Origin: Marinicellulosiphila megalodicopiae
GTDB taxonomy: Bacteria; Pseudomonadota; Gammaproteobacteria; Pseudomonadales; Natronospirillaceae
NCBI RefSeq assembly: GCF_045862395.1
Contig: NZ_AP023087.1
Coordinates: forward strand, 3,534,001-3,598,000
DNA length: 64,000 nt
Direction: 5' to 3'
The position numbers and the translations under genes were made by a program. The notes below the pieces were generated by a model. It was not told where the DNA came from. It made no database searches and saw nothing but the letters and a program-made list of their open reading frames with translations. Shown in pieces: positions 9,522 through 18,883 of the stretch; positions within the stretch are counted from its first letter, which is position 1; the number at the start of each line of letters is the position of its first letter.

Positions 9522-10630
9522 TATTTTATTTCTAAAATTTGTTTAATGCACTGGATGAACTTTTCATTTTCTTGTTGAGTACCAATGGTTACTCTTAAAT
9601 GATCAGGCATTTCATAATTAGCAATTGGTCGTACAATTACTCCCATTTTTAATAACTCATCATTCACAAATTTTGCTCTTCCTTTGAATTCTACGCACAA
9701 AAAATTTCCCATACTTGAAATATAATTCACATTCATTTCTTTTAAGGCTTTTTTAATTTGAGATTTACCAGAATCATTGGCTTCAATGGATTTTTCTAAA
9801 TAATCAGTATCATCTAACGCTGCTTCTGCTGCCGTTAAGGCCAAGCTATTTACATTAAATGGTTGTCTAACACGATTTAAAAAATCAGCAATATGAGAAG
9901 TTGAAATACTGTAACCTACTCTTAATGAAGCTAGGCCATAAGCTTTAGAAAATGTTCTTGTGATAATGACATTTTCAAAACGTTTATGAATTCGTACACC
10001 GTCGGGATAATTTTCTTGATTGACGTATTCCGCATAAGCTTCGTCCAATACAACAATAATATGCTTTGGCACTTGTTTTAAAAACGCTTTTAACTCGCCT
10101 TTACTTAACCAAGTTCCCGTTGGGTTATTTGGATTGGCAATAAAAATAAGTTTGGTTTTATTAGTAATTGCTGCTTCCATTGCATCTAAATCATGCCCCC
10201 AATTTAATGCAGGTGTCACAACTGCTTTCGCACCAACTGCTTGAGTGACTATTGGATAAACCGCAAATGCATGTTGGGAAAATATCACTTCATCATTTTT
10301 ATTTAAAAATGCACGAGCAATTAATTCAAGCACATCATTTGAGCCATTACCCAAAGTAATTTGACTAGATTTAATATTTAATTGTTCGGCTAATTTAGCT
10401 TTTAATCGAAATGCGCTTCCATCAGGGTAACGAGTTAACTCAGGTAACGCTTGGCGAATGGCTTCAATTACTTTAGGACTTGGTCCTAACGGGTTTTCAT
10501 TACTGGCTAACTTAACAATATTTTGAATACCTAATTCGCGCTCTAATTCTTCAACAGGTTTCCCTGGAATATAAGGCGATAATGCCTGAACGGATTCAAT
10601 TGCCTGAATTATTTGACTGTCATCACTCAT
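9521..10630 (-). CDS. hisC: Histidinol-phosphate aminotransferase (HisC2 type)
   Basis: A PLP-dependent class I/II aminotransferase of 369 residues. KLASNENPLGPSPKV near residues 40-54 and the PLP lysine in RTFSKAYGLASLRVGY (about 225-240) identify HisC. The location between pheA and tyrA is the HisC2 position seen in Pseudomonas and relatives, where the enzyme also serves as an aromatic aminotransferase for phenylpyruvate and 4-hydroxyphenylpyruvate. So it may act in both histidine and Phe/Tyr synthesis. It is 9 bp downstream of pheA and overlaps tyrA by one base. Confidence 0.94.
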   Translation of the reverse strand: MSDDSQIIQAIESVQALSPYIPGKPVEELERELGIQNIVKLASNENPLGPSPKVIEAIRQALPELTRYPDGSAFRLKAKLAEQLNIKSSQITLGNGSNDVLELIARAFLNKNDEVIFSQHAFAVYPIVTQAVGAKAVVTPALNWGHDLDAMEAAITNKTKLIFIANPNNPTGTWLSKGELKAFLKQVPKHIIVVLDEAYAEYVNQENYPDGVRIHKRFENVIITRTFSKAYGLASLRVGYSISTSHIADFLNRVRQPFNVNSLALTAAEAALDDTDYLEKSIEANDSGKSQIKKALKEMNVNYISSMGNFLCVEFKGRAKFVNDELLKMGVIVRPIANYEMPDHLRVTIGTQQENEKFIQCIKQILEIK

Positions 10631-10639
10631 GATTAAACC

Positions 10640-11740
10640 TTAAATCACAGCAACAGGATAGGAACCTAATACTTTCACATCCGCCGCAGTTTGTTTGATT
10701 TGTTGCATTAATTTTTGAATATTTTCGTCTTCTAAATGGCCTAAAAAATCGATAAAGAAAACATAAGCCCAAGTACTCGATGAAGAAGGACGCGTTTCAA
10801 CTCGTGTTAAATCCACTTTTAAATCCTTGAATGGTTTTAGAATATTAAACAAAGCACCCGGTTGATTTTTCATTGAAATTATCAAAGATGTTTTGTCTTT
10901 CCCACTAGTTTGCACTTCAGATCGTCCAATTACTAAAAATCGTGTTGAGTTATCTGGCTTGTCTTCAATTTTGTCATTTAGAATTAACAAATCGTATTGT
11001 TCTGCGGCCATTTCACCTGCAATAGCCGCACTATTCCATTCTGACATCACACGCTTAGCAGCCTCAGCATTACTATTTACAGCAACACGTTCTGCATTTG
11101 GGTATTTAGCATCAAGCCATTTACGACATTGCGCTAAGGATTGTTGATGAGAATATATACGAGTGATATTTTTTGGATCGTTCGTTTTAGCTGTCATTAA
11201 ATTATGATGAATGCGCAATTCAACTTCACCGGAAATTTTCAAATTAGAATTTAAAAAAGAATCCAATGTGTAATTAATGACACCTTCAGTTGAGTTTTCA
11301 ACAGGCACAACGCCGTACTCACAAGCACCCGCTTCCACTTCACGAAATACTTCATCTATGGTAGTCATTGGCATAGACTGCATCCAATCACCAAAGTGTT
11401 TGATTGCAGCTGATTGACAAAATGTGCCTTCTGGCCCCAAAAATGCAACTTTTTGAGATTTTTCAAGAGATAGACACGCAGACATTATTTGACGAAACAA
11501 TCTAGCTACGTCTTCATCTGCAAGCGGCCCTTGATTACGTTCTTGAATTTTACGCAACACCTGAGCTTCACGCTCAGGTCTGTAAAAAATGGCATTTGGG
11601 TCGTCTTGTAATTTGGCCTCTGCGACTTTTTGCGCACAGGTTGCGCGCTGATTTAAAAGGGTATGGATTTGTTTATCAATACCATCAATTTCATCACGCA
11701 AATTTAACAATGCTTGCGTATTGTTTGGCTTATCACTCAT
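10640..11740 (-). CDS. pheA: Bifunctional chorismate mutase / prephenate dehydratase
   Basis: P-protein of phenylalanine synthesis. An AroQ-type chorismate mutase domain (about residues 12-90, LRDEIDGIDKQIHTLLNQRA) is followed by prephenate dehydratase (about 95-270, AFLGPEGTFCQSAA, GVVPVENSTEGVINYTLD, and the TRF motif in NSTRFLVIG) and a C-terminal ACT domain (ISMKNQPGALFNILKPF, ETRPSSSSTWAYVFFIDFLGH) that binds phenylalanine for feedback inhibition. I choose the ATG at 11740, which overlaps the gyrA stop by 8 bases (ATGAGTGA); upstream extension would lie within gyrA. The usual serC between gyrA and pheA is missing. Confidence 0.94.
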   Translation of the reverse strand: MSDKPNNTQALLNLRDEIDGIDKQIHTLLNQRATCAQKVAEAKLQDDPNAIFYRPEREAQVLRKIQERNQGPLADEDVARLFRQIMSACLSLEKSQKVAFLGPEGTFCQSAAIKHFGDWMQSMPMTTIDEVFREVEAGACEYGVVPVENSTEGVINYTLDSFLNSNLKISGEVELRIHHNLMTAKTNDPKNITRIYSHQQSLAQCRKWLDAKYPNAERVAVNSNAEAAKRVMSEWNSAAIAGEMAAEQYDLLILNDKIEDKPDNSTRFLVIGRSEVQTSGKDKTSLIISMKNQPGALFNILKPFKDLKVDLTRVETRPSSSSTWAYVFFIDFLGHLEDENIQKLMQQIKQTAADVKVLGSYPVAVI

Positions 11741-14423
11741 CGGCATCACCTTCATCTTCTTGAGTGTCTTGCTTTGGAGTTGAATCTGTTTTAGTTTCTG
11801 TTGCTTCGCCTTCGACCGCACCTTCGACAGCTACACCTTCAACTACATTCTCAACTACAGCACCTTCAACAATTTCACCATCAACAATTTCTTCAACCTC
11901 AGCTGGTTCAGCAACACGCTCTAATCCGATTAACTTTTCTTCTTTTGTTAAACGAATTAATCTCACGCCCTGAGTGTTACGGCCTTGAACTGAAATCTCG
12001 TTACCACGCGTTCTAACCAATGTTCCTTGATCAGAAATCATCATAATCTCATCACCCGCAAAGATTTGTGCCGCACCAATTAGTTTACCGTTACGCTCAT
12101 TTTGAACCATACAAATAACACCTTTACCGCCACGACCTTTTGCAGGGTAATCAGAAATATCGGTACGTTTTCCGTAACCGTTTTCAGATGCAGTTAATAC
12201 AGTACCATCTTCAGCTGGAATAATTAGACTTAATAATTTTTCTTCATCGGCTAAACGAATACCACGAACACCACGAGCCGTTCGACCCATTTCACGAACG
12301 TCGTTTTCATTAAAGCGAACCGCTTTGCCGTTATCAGCAAACAACATAATATCTTTAGTGCCGTCTGTTACCGCAACGCCTACTAAGTTATCACCTTCTT
12401 CTAATGTTAATGCAATCAAACCAGAAGTACGTTGGCGAGCAAAAGAAGTTAAAGATGTTTTCTTAACTGTCCCGTTTTGCGTTGCCATGAAAATAAATTT
12501 ACCTTCTTCGTATTCACGAATGGGTAAAATAGCGGTAATGCGTTCGCCTTCTGCCAATGGTAGTAAATTAATAATTGGGCGACCTTTTGCGTTACGACCA
12601 GCTTGAGGAATATCAAACACTTTTAACCAATACACTTTACCTGCAGAGGTGAAACATAAAATCGTATCGTGGGTACTTGCAATTAATAGATGTTCAACAA
12701 AATCTTCATCTTTAACTTGAGTAGCCGCTTTACCTTTACCACCACGACGCTGTGCTTGGTAAACATCTAATTGTTGAGATTTTGCATAACCGCCGTGAGA
12801 AATAGTCACGACCATATCTTCTTCGGTAATTAAATCTAAGTTTGATAAATCTAAACGAGAGGCAATAATTTCTGTACGACGTTCATCACCAAATTGTTCA
12901 CGAACATCAACTAACTCTTCTGTAATTACTTCCATCAAACGCTCAACGGAACCTAATATACGAAGGTATTCTGAAATATCTTCAATAATTTGACGATACT
13001 CACTCATTAATTTTTCGTGTTCTAGACCGGTTAATTTTTGCAATTTCATGTCTAGAATTTGCTGTGCTTGTACCGGTGATAAATGATATTTTTCATCACG
13101 AATACCGTACTGTTCTTCTAAGTCTTCTGGACGGCACGCATCTGCACCAGCACGTTCTAACATGCCTGCTACATCACCTAACGCCCATTCACGTTCAACA
13201 ATTTTATCGCGCGCTTCAGCACCGGTTTTAGATGCTTTAATCAATTCAATCATTGGATCAATATTAGATAACGCAACAGCCAAACCTTCTAAAATATGAC
13301 CACGTGCGCGCGCTTTGCGTAATTCAAACACAGTACGACGTGTAACTACTTCACGACGATGGCGAACAAACGCTGAAATTAATTCTTTTAAGTTTAATGT
13401 TTTTGGCTGTCCATCAACTAATGCAACGGTATTAATACCAAATACGGTTTCTAGTTGAGTTTGAGAATATAAATTATTTAAAATAACGTCGCCGGCTTCG
13501 CCACGTTTCACATCAATGGCAATACGCATACCGTCTTTATCAGACTCGTCACGTAATTCAGAAATGCCTTCTACTTTTTTGTCTTTAACCAACTCAGCAA
13601 TTTTTTCGATCAATCTTGCTTTGTTCACTTGGTAAGGAATCTGCGTAATAATGATCGACTCACGACCGGTTTTACTTGTTTCAAACTCGGCACGAGCGCG
13701 CATGTAAATTTTGCCACGCCCTGTACGATAAGCGTCCAAAATACCTTTACGGCCATTAATAAATGCAGCCGTTGGAAAATCGGGCCCTGGAATATGTTCC
13801 ATTAATTCATCAATAGTGATGTCTTCGTTTTCAATATAAGCAAGACAGCCAGAAATAACTTCATTTAAGTTATGCGGAGGAATGTTTGTAGCCATACCAA
13901 CAGCAATACCGGAGGATCCATTCACTAACAGGTTAGGAATACGTGTTGGCATGACATCAGGAATTTGTTCAGTGCCGTCGTAGTTCGGCACATAATCTAC
14001 GGTCTCTTTTTCCAAATCGGCTAAAATTGAGTGAGCAATTTTGTCCATACGAATTTCCGTATAACGCATTGCCGCCGCTGAATCACCATCAACCGAACCA
14101 AAGTTACCTTGACCATCTACTAACATATAACGCATCGAGAAATTTTGCGCCATGCGTACGATTGTTTCATAAACTGCGCTATCACCATGTGGGTGATATT
14201 TACCGATTACATCACCGACAACACGTGCCGATTTTTTATAAGGTTTGTTCCAGTCGTTACCTAATACACTCATTGCAAATAACACACGACGGTGAACCGG
14301 TTTTAAACCGTCACGTACATCAGGTAATGCACGTCCAACAATTACACTCATGGCGTAATCTAAATAGGATTTTTTTAATTCTTCTTCAATATTAATTGGC
14401 TGAACGGAGGAATGATCACTCAT
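11733..14423 (-). CDS. gyrA: DNA gyrase subunit A
   Basis: Catalytic breakage-reunion subunit of gyrase. N-terminal ParC/GyrA core with the active-site Tyr in AAAMRYTEIR (Tyr121 from my start) and quinolone-resistance region HPHGDSAVYE (Ser82, Glu86: the sensitive, wild-type pattern). The C-terminal beta-pinwheel carries the GyrA box QRRGGKGKA and several blade repeats. The last ~60 residues form an acidic tail with repeated Val-Glu-Gly segments, longer and more repetitive than usual. The start is the ATG at 14423, giving MSDHSSVQPINIEEELKKSYL, rather than 19 codons upstream, because conservation begins there; AAGGA lies upstream. First gene of a long operon. Confidence 0.96.
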   Translation of the reverse strand: MSDHSSVQPINIEEELKKSYLDYAMSVIVGRALPDVRDGLKPVHRRVLFAMSVLGNDWNKPYKKSARVVGDVIGKYHPHGDSAVYETIVRMAQNFSMRYMLVDGQGNFGSVDGDSAAAMRYTEIRMDKIAHSILADLEKETVDYVPNYDGTEQIPDVMPTRIPNLLVNGSSGIAVGMATNIPPHNLNEVISGCLAYIENEDITIDELMEHIPGPDFPTAAFINGRKGILDAYRTGRGKIYMRARAEFETSKTGRESIIITQIPYQVNKARLIEKIAELVKDKKVEGISELRDESDKDGMRIAIDVKRGEAGDVILNNLYSQTQLETVFGINTVALVDGQPKTLNLKELISAFVRHRREVVTRRTVFELRKARARGHILEGLAVALSNIDPMIELIKASKTGAEARDKIVEREWALGDVAGMLERAGADACRPEDLEEQYGIRDEKYHLSPVQAQQILDMKLQKLTGLEHEKLMSEYRQIIEDISEYLRILGSVERLMEVITEELVDVREQFGDERRTEIIASRLDLSNLDLITEEDMVVTISHGGYAKSQQLDVYQAQRRGGKGKAATQVKDEDFVEHLLIASTHDTILCFTSAGKVYWLKVFDIPQAGRNAKGRPIINLLPLAEGERITAILPIREYEEGKFIFMATQNGTVKKTSLTSFARQRTSGLIALTLEEGDNLVGVAVTDGTKDIMLFADNGKAVRFNENDVREMGRTARGVRGIRLADEEKLLSLIIPAEDGTVLTASENGYGKRTDISDYPAKGRGGKGVICMVQNERNGKLIGAAQIFAGDEIMMISDQGTLVRTRGNEISVQGRNTQGVRLIRLTKEEKLIGLERVAEPAEVEEIVDGEIVEGAVVENVVEGVAVEGAVEGEATETKTDSTPKQDTQEDEGDADE

Positions 14424-14544
14424 AACAAATTCGTATCCTTTATTGGATTCATAGAAAAAAAGAGAACTACGCTTTACCAAGTTCGAATAGGTAAGAATTC
14501 AAACCAAACTCAAACCAGAGCGAATATAAAGCGCGCTAATGTGC

Positions 14545-14573
14545 GTTATAGTATCACAATGACATCATTTGAA
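14545..14573 (-). promoter_or_regulatory. Candidate gyrA operon promoter
   Basis: On the minus strand TTCAAA (14568-14573) and TATAAC (14545-14550) are separated by 17 bp, 122 bases upstream of the chosen gyrA start. It is the best sigma-70-like pair I find in that upstream region. No start-site data, so this is a prediction. Confidence 0.4.
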
Positions 14574-14704
14574 TACGCTTAAAATCATGAATTTGCGTTT
14601 TAAGGCGTTTTATTTGCGTTTTGAGAGGTTTTTTCTTTTTTTGAAGTGTCAAGGGTTTATTTTTACATTTCCCTTAATTAAATATATTTATTACCCTCTA
14701 AACT

Positions 14705-14970
14705 TAAGGAACCTCTGAATTAGAAAGATTTTTACAGTGAGTCATTTATGCACAAAGTGCGCGGCGAGCGGCGAAGCGAAATGACGGGTCCTTTTCGAGA
14801 CGATCAACAAAGCAATTTGTGCCTAAATGGCTCGCCCTACGGGGCTTTCAGAAATATCACTACTCTTCGTTACGCTTTTTCAAAATAACCAGTTATTCTG
14901 TCAAAAGCATGCCTAGATTAGTAAAATTTCTGAGAGCCTGAATTTATCTTTCTAATTCAGAGATTCCTTA
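14705..14970. mobile_element. MITE-like element with 25-bp terminal inverted repeats
   Basis: The sequence at 14705-14729 (beginning TAAGGAACCTCTGAATTAG) is repeated inverted at 14946-14970 with one mismatch, enclosing about 215 bp without any credible gene. The inner part has a second dyad (ATGCACAAAGT near 14748 against the AATTTGTGCCTAAAT near 14816). The size, tip symmetry and lack of a transposase fit a miniature inverted-repeat element. No clear target duplication is visible: AAACTT occurs at both sides, but at different distances. It lies between the gyrA promoter and the glyA terminator. Confidence 0.65.
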
Positions 14971-14991
14971 TACAAACTTTTTAACGGGCAC

Positions 14992-15018
14992 AAAAAAACC
15001 AGACAATTGCCTGGCTTT
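14992..15018 (-). terminator. Rho-independent terminator of glyA
   Basis: Read on the minus strand, GCCAGGCAATTGTCTGG is followed by seven T. It lies 22 bases beyond the glyA stop and outside the adjacent MITE-like element. Confidence 0.8.
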
Positions 15019-15039
15019 TAAAATTTGAAATCTTAGCAA

Positions 15040-16302
15040 TTAAGCATAAACAGGCAGGCGTTTACAAATTTCTAATACTTTCACTTTCACTTCTGCAATG
15101 GCCTTTGTTGCATCACCGGCTTCTAAGCCGTCTAATACATCACAAATCCAACCTGCTAGTTGCGCAGATTCTGCCTCAGTAAAACCACGACGCGTGATTG
15201 ATGGAGAGCCAATACGTAATCCAGATGTTACAAATGGTGAGCGCGGATCGTTTGGCACTGAGTTTTTATTTACAGTGATGTTTGCATCACCTAACGCTGC
15301 ATCGGCATCTTTACCTGAGTATTCTTTGCCGATTAAATCAACTAAGAATAAATGATCATCTGTACCGCCAGAAACGATATTGATACCACGCTCAATAAAT
15401 GTTTTCGCCATTGATTGTGCGTTTTTAACTACTTGAACTTGGTATGCTTTGTAATCCTCTGATAATGCTTCTTTAAAACATACCGCTTTAGCAGCGATTA
15501 CGTGCATTAATGGGCCACCTTGGCTTTCTGGGAAGACAGCGAAGTTTAACTTTTTGTTAATTTCTTCGTTGTCGTTTGCCAAGATTAAACCGCCACGAGG
15601 ACCGCCTAATGTTTTATGAGTAGTTGATGTTACCACGTCTGCGATGCCAACTGGGCTTGGGTAAACACCCGCTGCAACCAAACCTGCAATGTGTGCCATA
15701 TCAACAAACAAGAACGCGCCAATGCTGTCTGCAATGTCACGAAAACGCTGCCAATCAACCACACGAGAGTATGCAGAGAAACCAGCAACGATCATTTTAG
15801 GTTTGTGTTCTTGCGCTAAACGTTCAACTTCTTCGTAGTCGATTTCGCCCGTTTCTGGGTTTAATCCGTATTGGATTGCATTGTAAATACGACCAGAGAA
15901 AGAAACAGAAGCACCATGAGTTAAGTGACCACCGTGCGCTAAGCTCATACCTAAAACAGTATTACCTGGTTTAACTAATGCCATATAAACTGCAGCGTTT
16001 GCTTGTGAGCCTGAGTGAGGTTGTACGTTTGCGAATTTAGCGCCAAACAATTCTTTAGCACGATCAATGGCTAATTGTTCAACCACATCAACGTGCTCAC
16101 AACCGCCGTAGTAACGCTTACCAGGATAACCTTCCGCGTATTTATTTGTTAACTGAGAACCTTGAGCTTCCATAACACGTGGGCTTGTGTAGTTTTCAGA
16201 AGCGATTAATTCAATGTGCTCTTCTTGGCGCACAACTTCTGCTTCCATTGCTTCAAATAACGCTGGATCAAAATCTGCAATGTTCATGTCTTTAGTAAAC
16301 AT
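15040..16302 (-). CDS. glyA: Serine hydroxymethyltransferase
   Basis: Converts serine and tetrahydrofolate to glycine and methylene-tetrahydrofolate. The PLP-lysine motif is VTSTTHKTLGGPRGGLIL (about residues 222-239), and the N-terminal EEHIELIASENYTSP and GYPGKRYYGGCEHVD are near invariant in the family. The 420-residue length is standard. The start at 16302 has AGGGGAACC six bases upstream; the second Met (residue 6) is a possible alternative. It is a single transcription unit with its own terminator at 14992-15018. Confidence 0.96.
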   Translation of the reverse strand: MFTKDMNIADFDPALFEAMEAEVVRQEEHIELIASENYTSPRVMEAQGSQLTNKYAEGYPGKRYYGGCEHVDVVEQLAIDRAKELFGAKFANVQPHSGSQANAAVYMALVKPGNTVLGMSLAHGGHLTHGASVSFSGRIYNAIQYGLNPETGEIDYEEVERLAQEHKPKMIVAGFSAYSRVVDWQRFRDIADSIGAFLFVDMAHIAGLVAAGVYPSPVGIADVVTSTTHKTLGGPRGGLILANDNEEINKKLNFAVFPESQGGPLMHVIAAKAVCFKEALSEDYKAYQVQVVKNAQSMAKTFIERGINIVSGGTDDHLFLVDLIGKEYSGKDADAALGDANITVNKNSVPNDPRSPFVTSGLRIGSPSITRRGFTEAESAQLAGWICDVLDGLEAGDATKAIAEVKVKVLEICKRLPVYA

Positions 16303-16421
16303 AAGGTTCCCCTATTTGGAAAGATTAGTTAGTTTAAAATTGGTTTAATATGTGGTTAAAAATGGCGCGCATTCTAACGGTTTTTTTATTTAATCACCAA
16401 TGAAAAAAATTCACTGACTCA

Positions 16422-16859
16422 TTAGTATTGCTCACCTTGCGCAGCGATAAATTTATTAACACTGATCAACTGCCATACCCAGCAAGCCATCAAACCCATC
16501 GCCAATGGAAATAGAATTGCCGTAGTTTGTGGAATGAAAAATAGCGCAACCATATTTGCAGCTAATACAAAGGAATGAGACAGGCCAAATGCAAACAATA
16601 AAGTCGTAGAACGCCAGTTTGATAGCATTTCGATTTTATCTCGAAGTGAAATACAGATTTGATAACTAATCAAAATATTCCAGCCTTGCCCTACAAATGG
16701 AAAAAACTCGATCCAAACAAATGAAGGTTCAATTTTTCGATTTCCTTCACCGCATAAATCTAGGCTATTAATTAATAATCGAACATAAAAATAAATCGCA
16801 ACGGCATAGATTACGACAAAAAAACAAATAAACAACAGGGTAAATAAGATAGGATCCAT
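16422..16859 (-). CDS. Hypothetical inner-membrane protein
   Basis: A 145-residue protein I do not recognise. It shows about four hydrophobic helices (roughly residues 5-30, 50-65, 84-108 and 112-134). The stretch between helices one and two contains KIEPSFVWIEFFPFVGQGWNI, which resembles the P-F-x-G-x-G-W segments of small uncharacterised membrane proteins in marine gammaproteobacteria. No signal peptide or catalytic motif is visible. It lies between glyA and another small membrane protein on the same strand, with gaps of about 110 bp on each side. Confidence 0.65.
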   Translation of the reverse strand: MDPILFTLLFICFFVVIYAVAIYFYVRLLINSLDLCGEGNRKIEPSFVWIEFFPFVGQGWNILISYQICISLRDKIEMLSNWRSTTLLFAFGLSHSFVLAANMVALFFIPQTTAILFPLAMGLMACWVWQLISVNKFIAAQGEQY

Positions 16860-16967
16860 AAAGCACTCAGGTAGACAAAAACCCTAGTTTACATCACCAA
16901 TCAAGATGATTAAACGATTTACATCCATGTAAGTCGTAGCTAAAAGCAAATTAAGTAAAATTAACTA

Positions 16968-17243
16968 TTAATATTCAATTGGATCTTTAATTAACACAAA
17001 TGCACCCGTTAATGACACCAATGAAATGGCAGTGTTAATTAATATCAAACTTGGCGCTACTTGCTCCTGACCCACAATCCCCACGGCAAATGCAATCAGC
17101 AAAATAACAAAGACCAAAATCATAAAATACCCTTTCGCATCATGGGCTTTTAATTTTCGATCTTTAACCGTTTTATACCAAATCATAAAACTAATTAAAT
17201 TAAAGGCTGCATTTAAAATGCAAGACAGCATGATCATGATCAC
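16968..17243 (-). CDS. Hypothetical small membrane protein
   Basis: A 91-residue protein with three predicted helices (about residues 3-20, 40-60 and 66-85) and a short basic loop (KTVKDRKLKAHD) between helices one and two. No family recognised. The gene begins 17 bp after prfC with good spacing and may be co-transcribed with it. Several Met codons lie at the N-terminus (MIMIML); the first is preceded by AGGAGAG at a normal distance, so I keep it. Confidence 0.6.
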   Translation of the reverse strand: MIMIMLSCILNAAFNLISFMIWYKTVKDRKLKAHDAKGYFMILVFVILLIAFAVGIVGQEQVAPSLILINTAISLVSLTGAFVLIKDPIEY

Positions 17244-17260
17244 TCTCCTTAGAGAGCAAG

Positions 17261-18841
17261 TTACTGCTCTCTAGTTGTCATAAACGTCACATCAGGGTGG
17301 CGTTCTTGGGCTAAAGATAAATTCACCATTGTTGGTGCAATATACGTTAAGTTATCAGCACCATCTAAAGCGAGGTTTTCATGGCATTTTGTGCGAAACG
17401 CCGACAGTTTTGTCTGGTCGTCACAATCTACCCAGCGTGCAGTAGACACGCTTATTGGTACATAGGTCGCTTCAACTTTATATTCCGTTCGCAATCTATG
17501 CACCACTACATCAAATTGTAGTATACCAACAGCACCAACGATCAAATCATTGTTACGCAGTGGTCGAAAAACTTGAACCGCACCTTCTTCAGATAATTGA
17601 ATCAAGCCTTTTTGCAATTGTTTCATCTTTAATGGATCTTTTAATTGAATGCGACGAAACAATTCAGGAGCGAAATTGGGTATGCCACCAAACTTAATCG
17701 CTTTAGTTTGACTAAACGTGTCACCAATTTGAATGGTGCCATGATTATGCAAACCTATAATATCACCAGCATACGCCTGTTCAATTGCCGAACGATCACC
17801 AGCTAAAAACGTTAATGCGTCGGCAACACGAATGTCTTTGTTTATACGGGCATGTTTCATTTTCATGCCTTTTTCGTATTTACCAGAAACAATGCGCATA
17901 AACGCAATACGATCTCGATGCTTTGGATCCATATTCGCTTGAATCTTAAACACAAAGCCTGTGAACTCAGGATCATTTGATTCAATTAAACCGGTATCTG
18001 CTTCACGCCCTTGTGGTTTTGGCGCCCATTTCACCAAACCATCTAGCATGTGATCGACACCAAAGTTACCCAAAGCCGTTCCAAAAAATACAGGACTTAA
18101 TTCACCAGCTAAAAACATATCTAAATCAAATTCATGTGACGCACCACGAACCAATTCAATTTCATCTCTAAAGTCATCGGCATAGGCGCCCAAAACTTGA
18201 GACGCTTCATCAGAATCTAAGCCTTTAATGACAACTTTGTCTTGAATTTTTGAGCCTTGACCGGTTTTGTACAAAATAATTTCATCGGTATAAAGGTTAT
18301 AAACCCCTTTAAACTCTTTACCCATGCCAATTGGCCAAGTAATCGGCGCACAGGCAATATTTAATACCTCTTCAACTTCATCCATTAATTCAACAGGATC
18401 TTTAGTATCACGATCCAATTTATTCATAAACGTTAAAATTGGTGTATCTCTTAAACGCGTGACTTCCATTAATTTAATCGTACGTTGCTCAACACCTTTT
18501 GCCGCATCAATTACCATTAAACAGGAATCCACTGCGGTAAGCGTACGATAAGTATCTTCGGAGAAATCTTCGTGACCTGGGGTATCTAAAAGATTGATCA
18601 AACAATCTTGATAAGGAAACTGCATCACAGAGGTAGTAACAGAAATACCACGCTCTTTTTCCATTTCCATCCAATCGGATTTAGCATGCGCACTTGAACC
18701 GCGACCTTTTACTGTTCCAGCGGATTGAATGGCGTTACCAAACAATAATACTTTTTCAGTGATGGTGGTTTTACCCGCATCGGGGTGGGAAATGATCGCA
18801 AAAGTTCTTCTAGTATTGATTTCTTCTTGAAGTTTAGACAT
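17261..18841 (-). CDS. prfC: Peptide chain release factor 3 (with phage-derived first codons)
   Basis: RF3 is the GTPase that recycles RF1/RF2 after termination. Translation-factor motifs: G1 HPDAGKTT (residues 19-26), G2 region with RGISVTTS, G3 DTPGHEDFSEDTYR, G4 NKLDRD; domains 2 and 3 follow to residue 526. The attachment core at 18783-18802 lies within codons 14-20, so codons 1-13 (MSKLQEEINTRRT) and all upstream DNA come from the prophage; the displaced host version reads MSLSQLEKEIQTRRT (63007-63087). The protein is therefore a functional-looking chimaera, and its transcription must now start in prophage DNA. Confidence 0.95.
   Translation of the reverse strand: MSKLQEEINTRRTFAIISHPDAGKTTITEKVLLFGNAIQSAGTVKGRGSSAHAKSDWMEMEKERGISVTTSVMQFPYQDCLINLLDTPGHEDFSEDTYRTLTAVDSCLMVIDAAKGVEQRTIKLMEVTRLRDTPILTFMNKLDRDTKDPVELMDEVEEVLNIACAPITWPIGMGKEFKGVYNLYTDEIILYKTGQGSKIQDKVVIKGLDSDEASQVLGAYADDFRDEIELVRGASHEFDLDMFLAGELSPVFFGTALGNFGVDHMLDGLVKWAPKPQGREADTGLIESNDPEFTGFVFKIQANMDPKHRDRIAFMRIVSGKYEKGMKMKHARINKDIRVADALTFLAGDRSAIEQAYAGDIIGLHNHGTIQIGDTFSQTKAIKFGGIPNFAPELFRRIQLKDPLKMKQLQKGLIQLSEEGAVQVFRPLRNNDLIVGAVGILQFDVVVHRLRTEYKVEATYVPISVSTARWVDCDDQTKLSAFRTKCHENLALDGADNLTYIAPTMVNLSLAQERHPDVTFMTTREQ
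18783..18802. repeat. Prophage attachment site, prfC-side junction
   Basis: The 20-bp sequence GGGTGGGAAATGATCGCAAA is identical to 63023-63042, the other prophage end. Here it lies in frame inside prfC codons 14-20 and keeps the reading frame intact. Confidence 0.92.
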
Positions 18842-18865
18842 ATATTAATCTTAAAATCTCAATTA

Positions 18866-18883
18866 TGTACACAACTATGTACA
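18866..18883. promoter_or_regulatory. TGTACA-type site, left prophage arm
   Basis: TGTACACAACTATGTACA matches 17 of 18 bases of the site at 62872-62889 near the other end. Each has two TGTACA half-sites 6 bp apart. A single TGTACA also occurs at 18932-18937. The position 63-83 bp from the crossover core fits an integrase arm-type or accessory-protein site, but control of the new prfC promoter is also possible. Confidence 0.5.

Noticed and set aside
14027..14395. A 122-codon open frame opposite gyrA
   Set aside because: Antisense to the highly conserved GyrA core; shadow of its codon bias.
14705..14970. Complete insertion sequence
   Set aside because: Only 266 bp with no transposase frame; kept as a MITE-like element.
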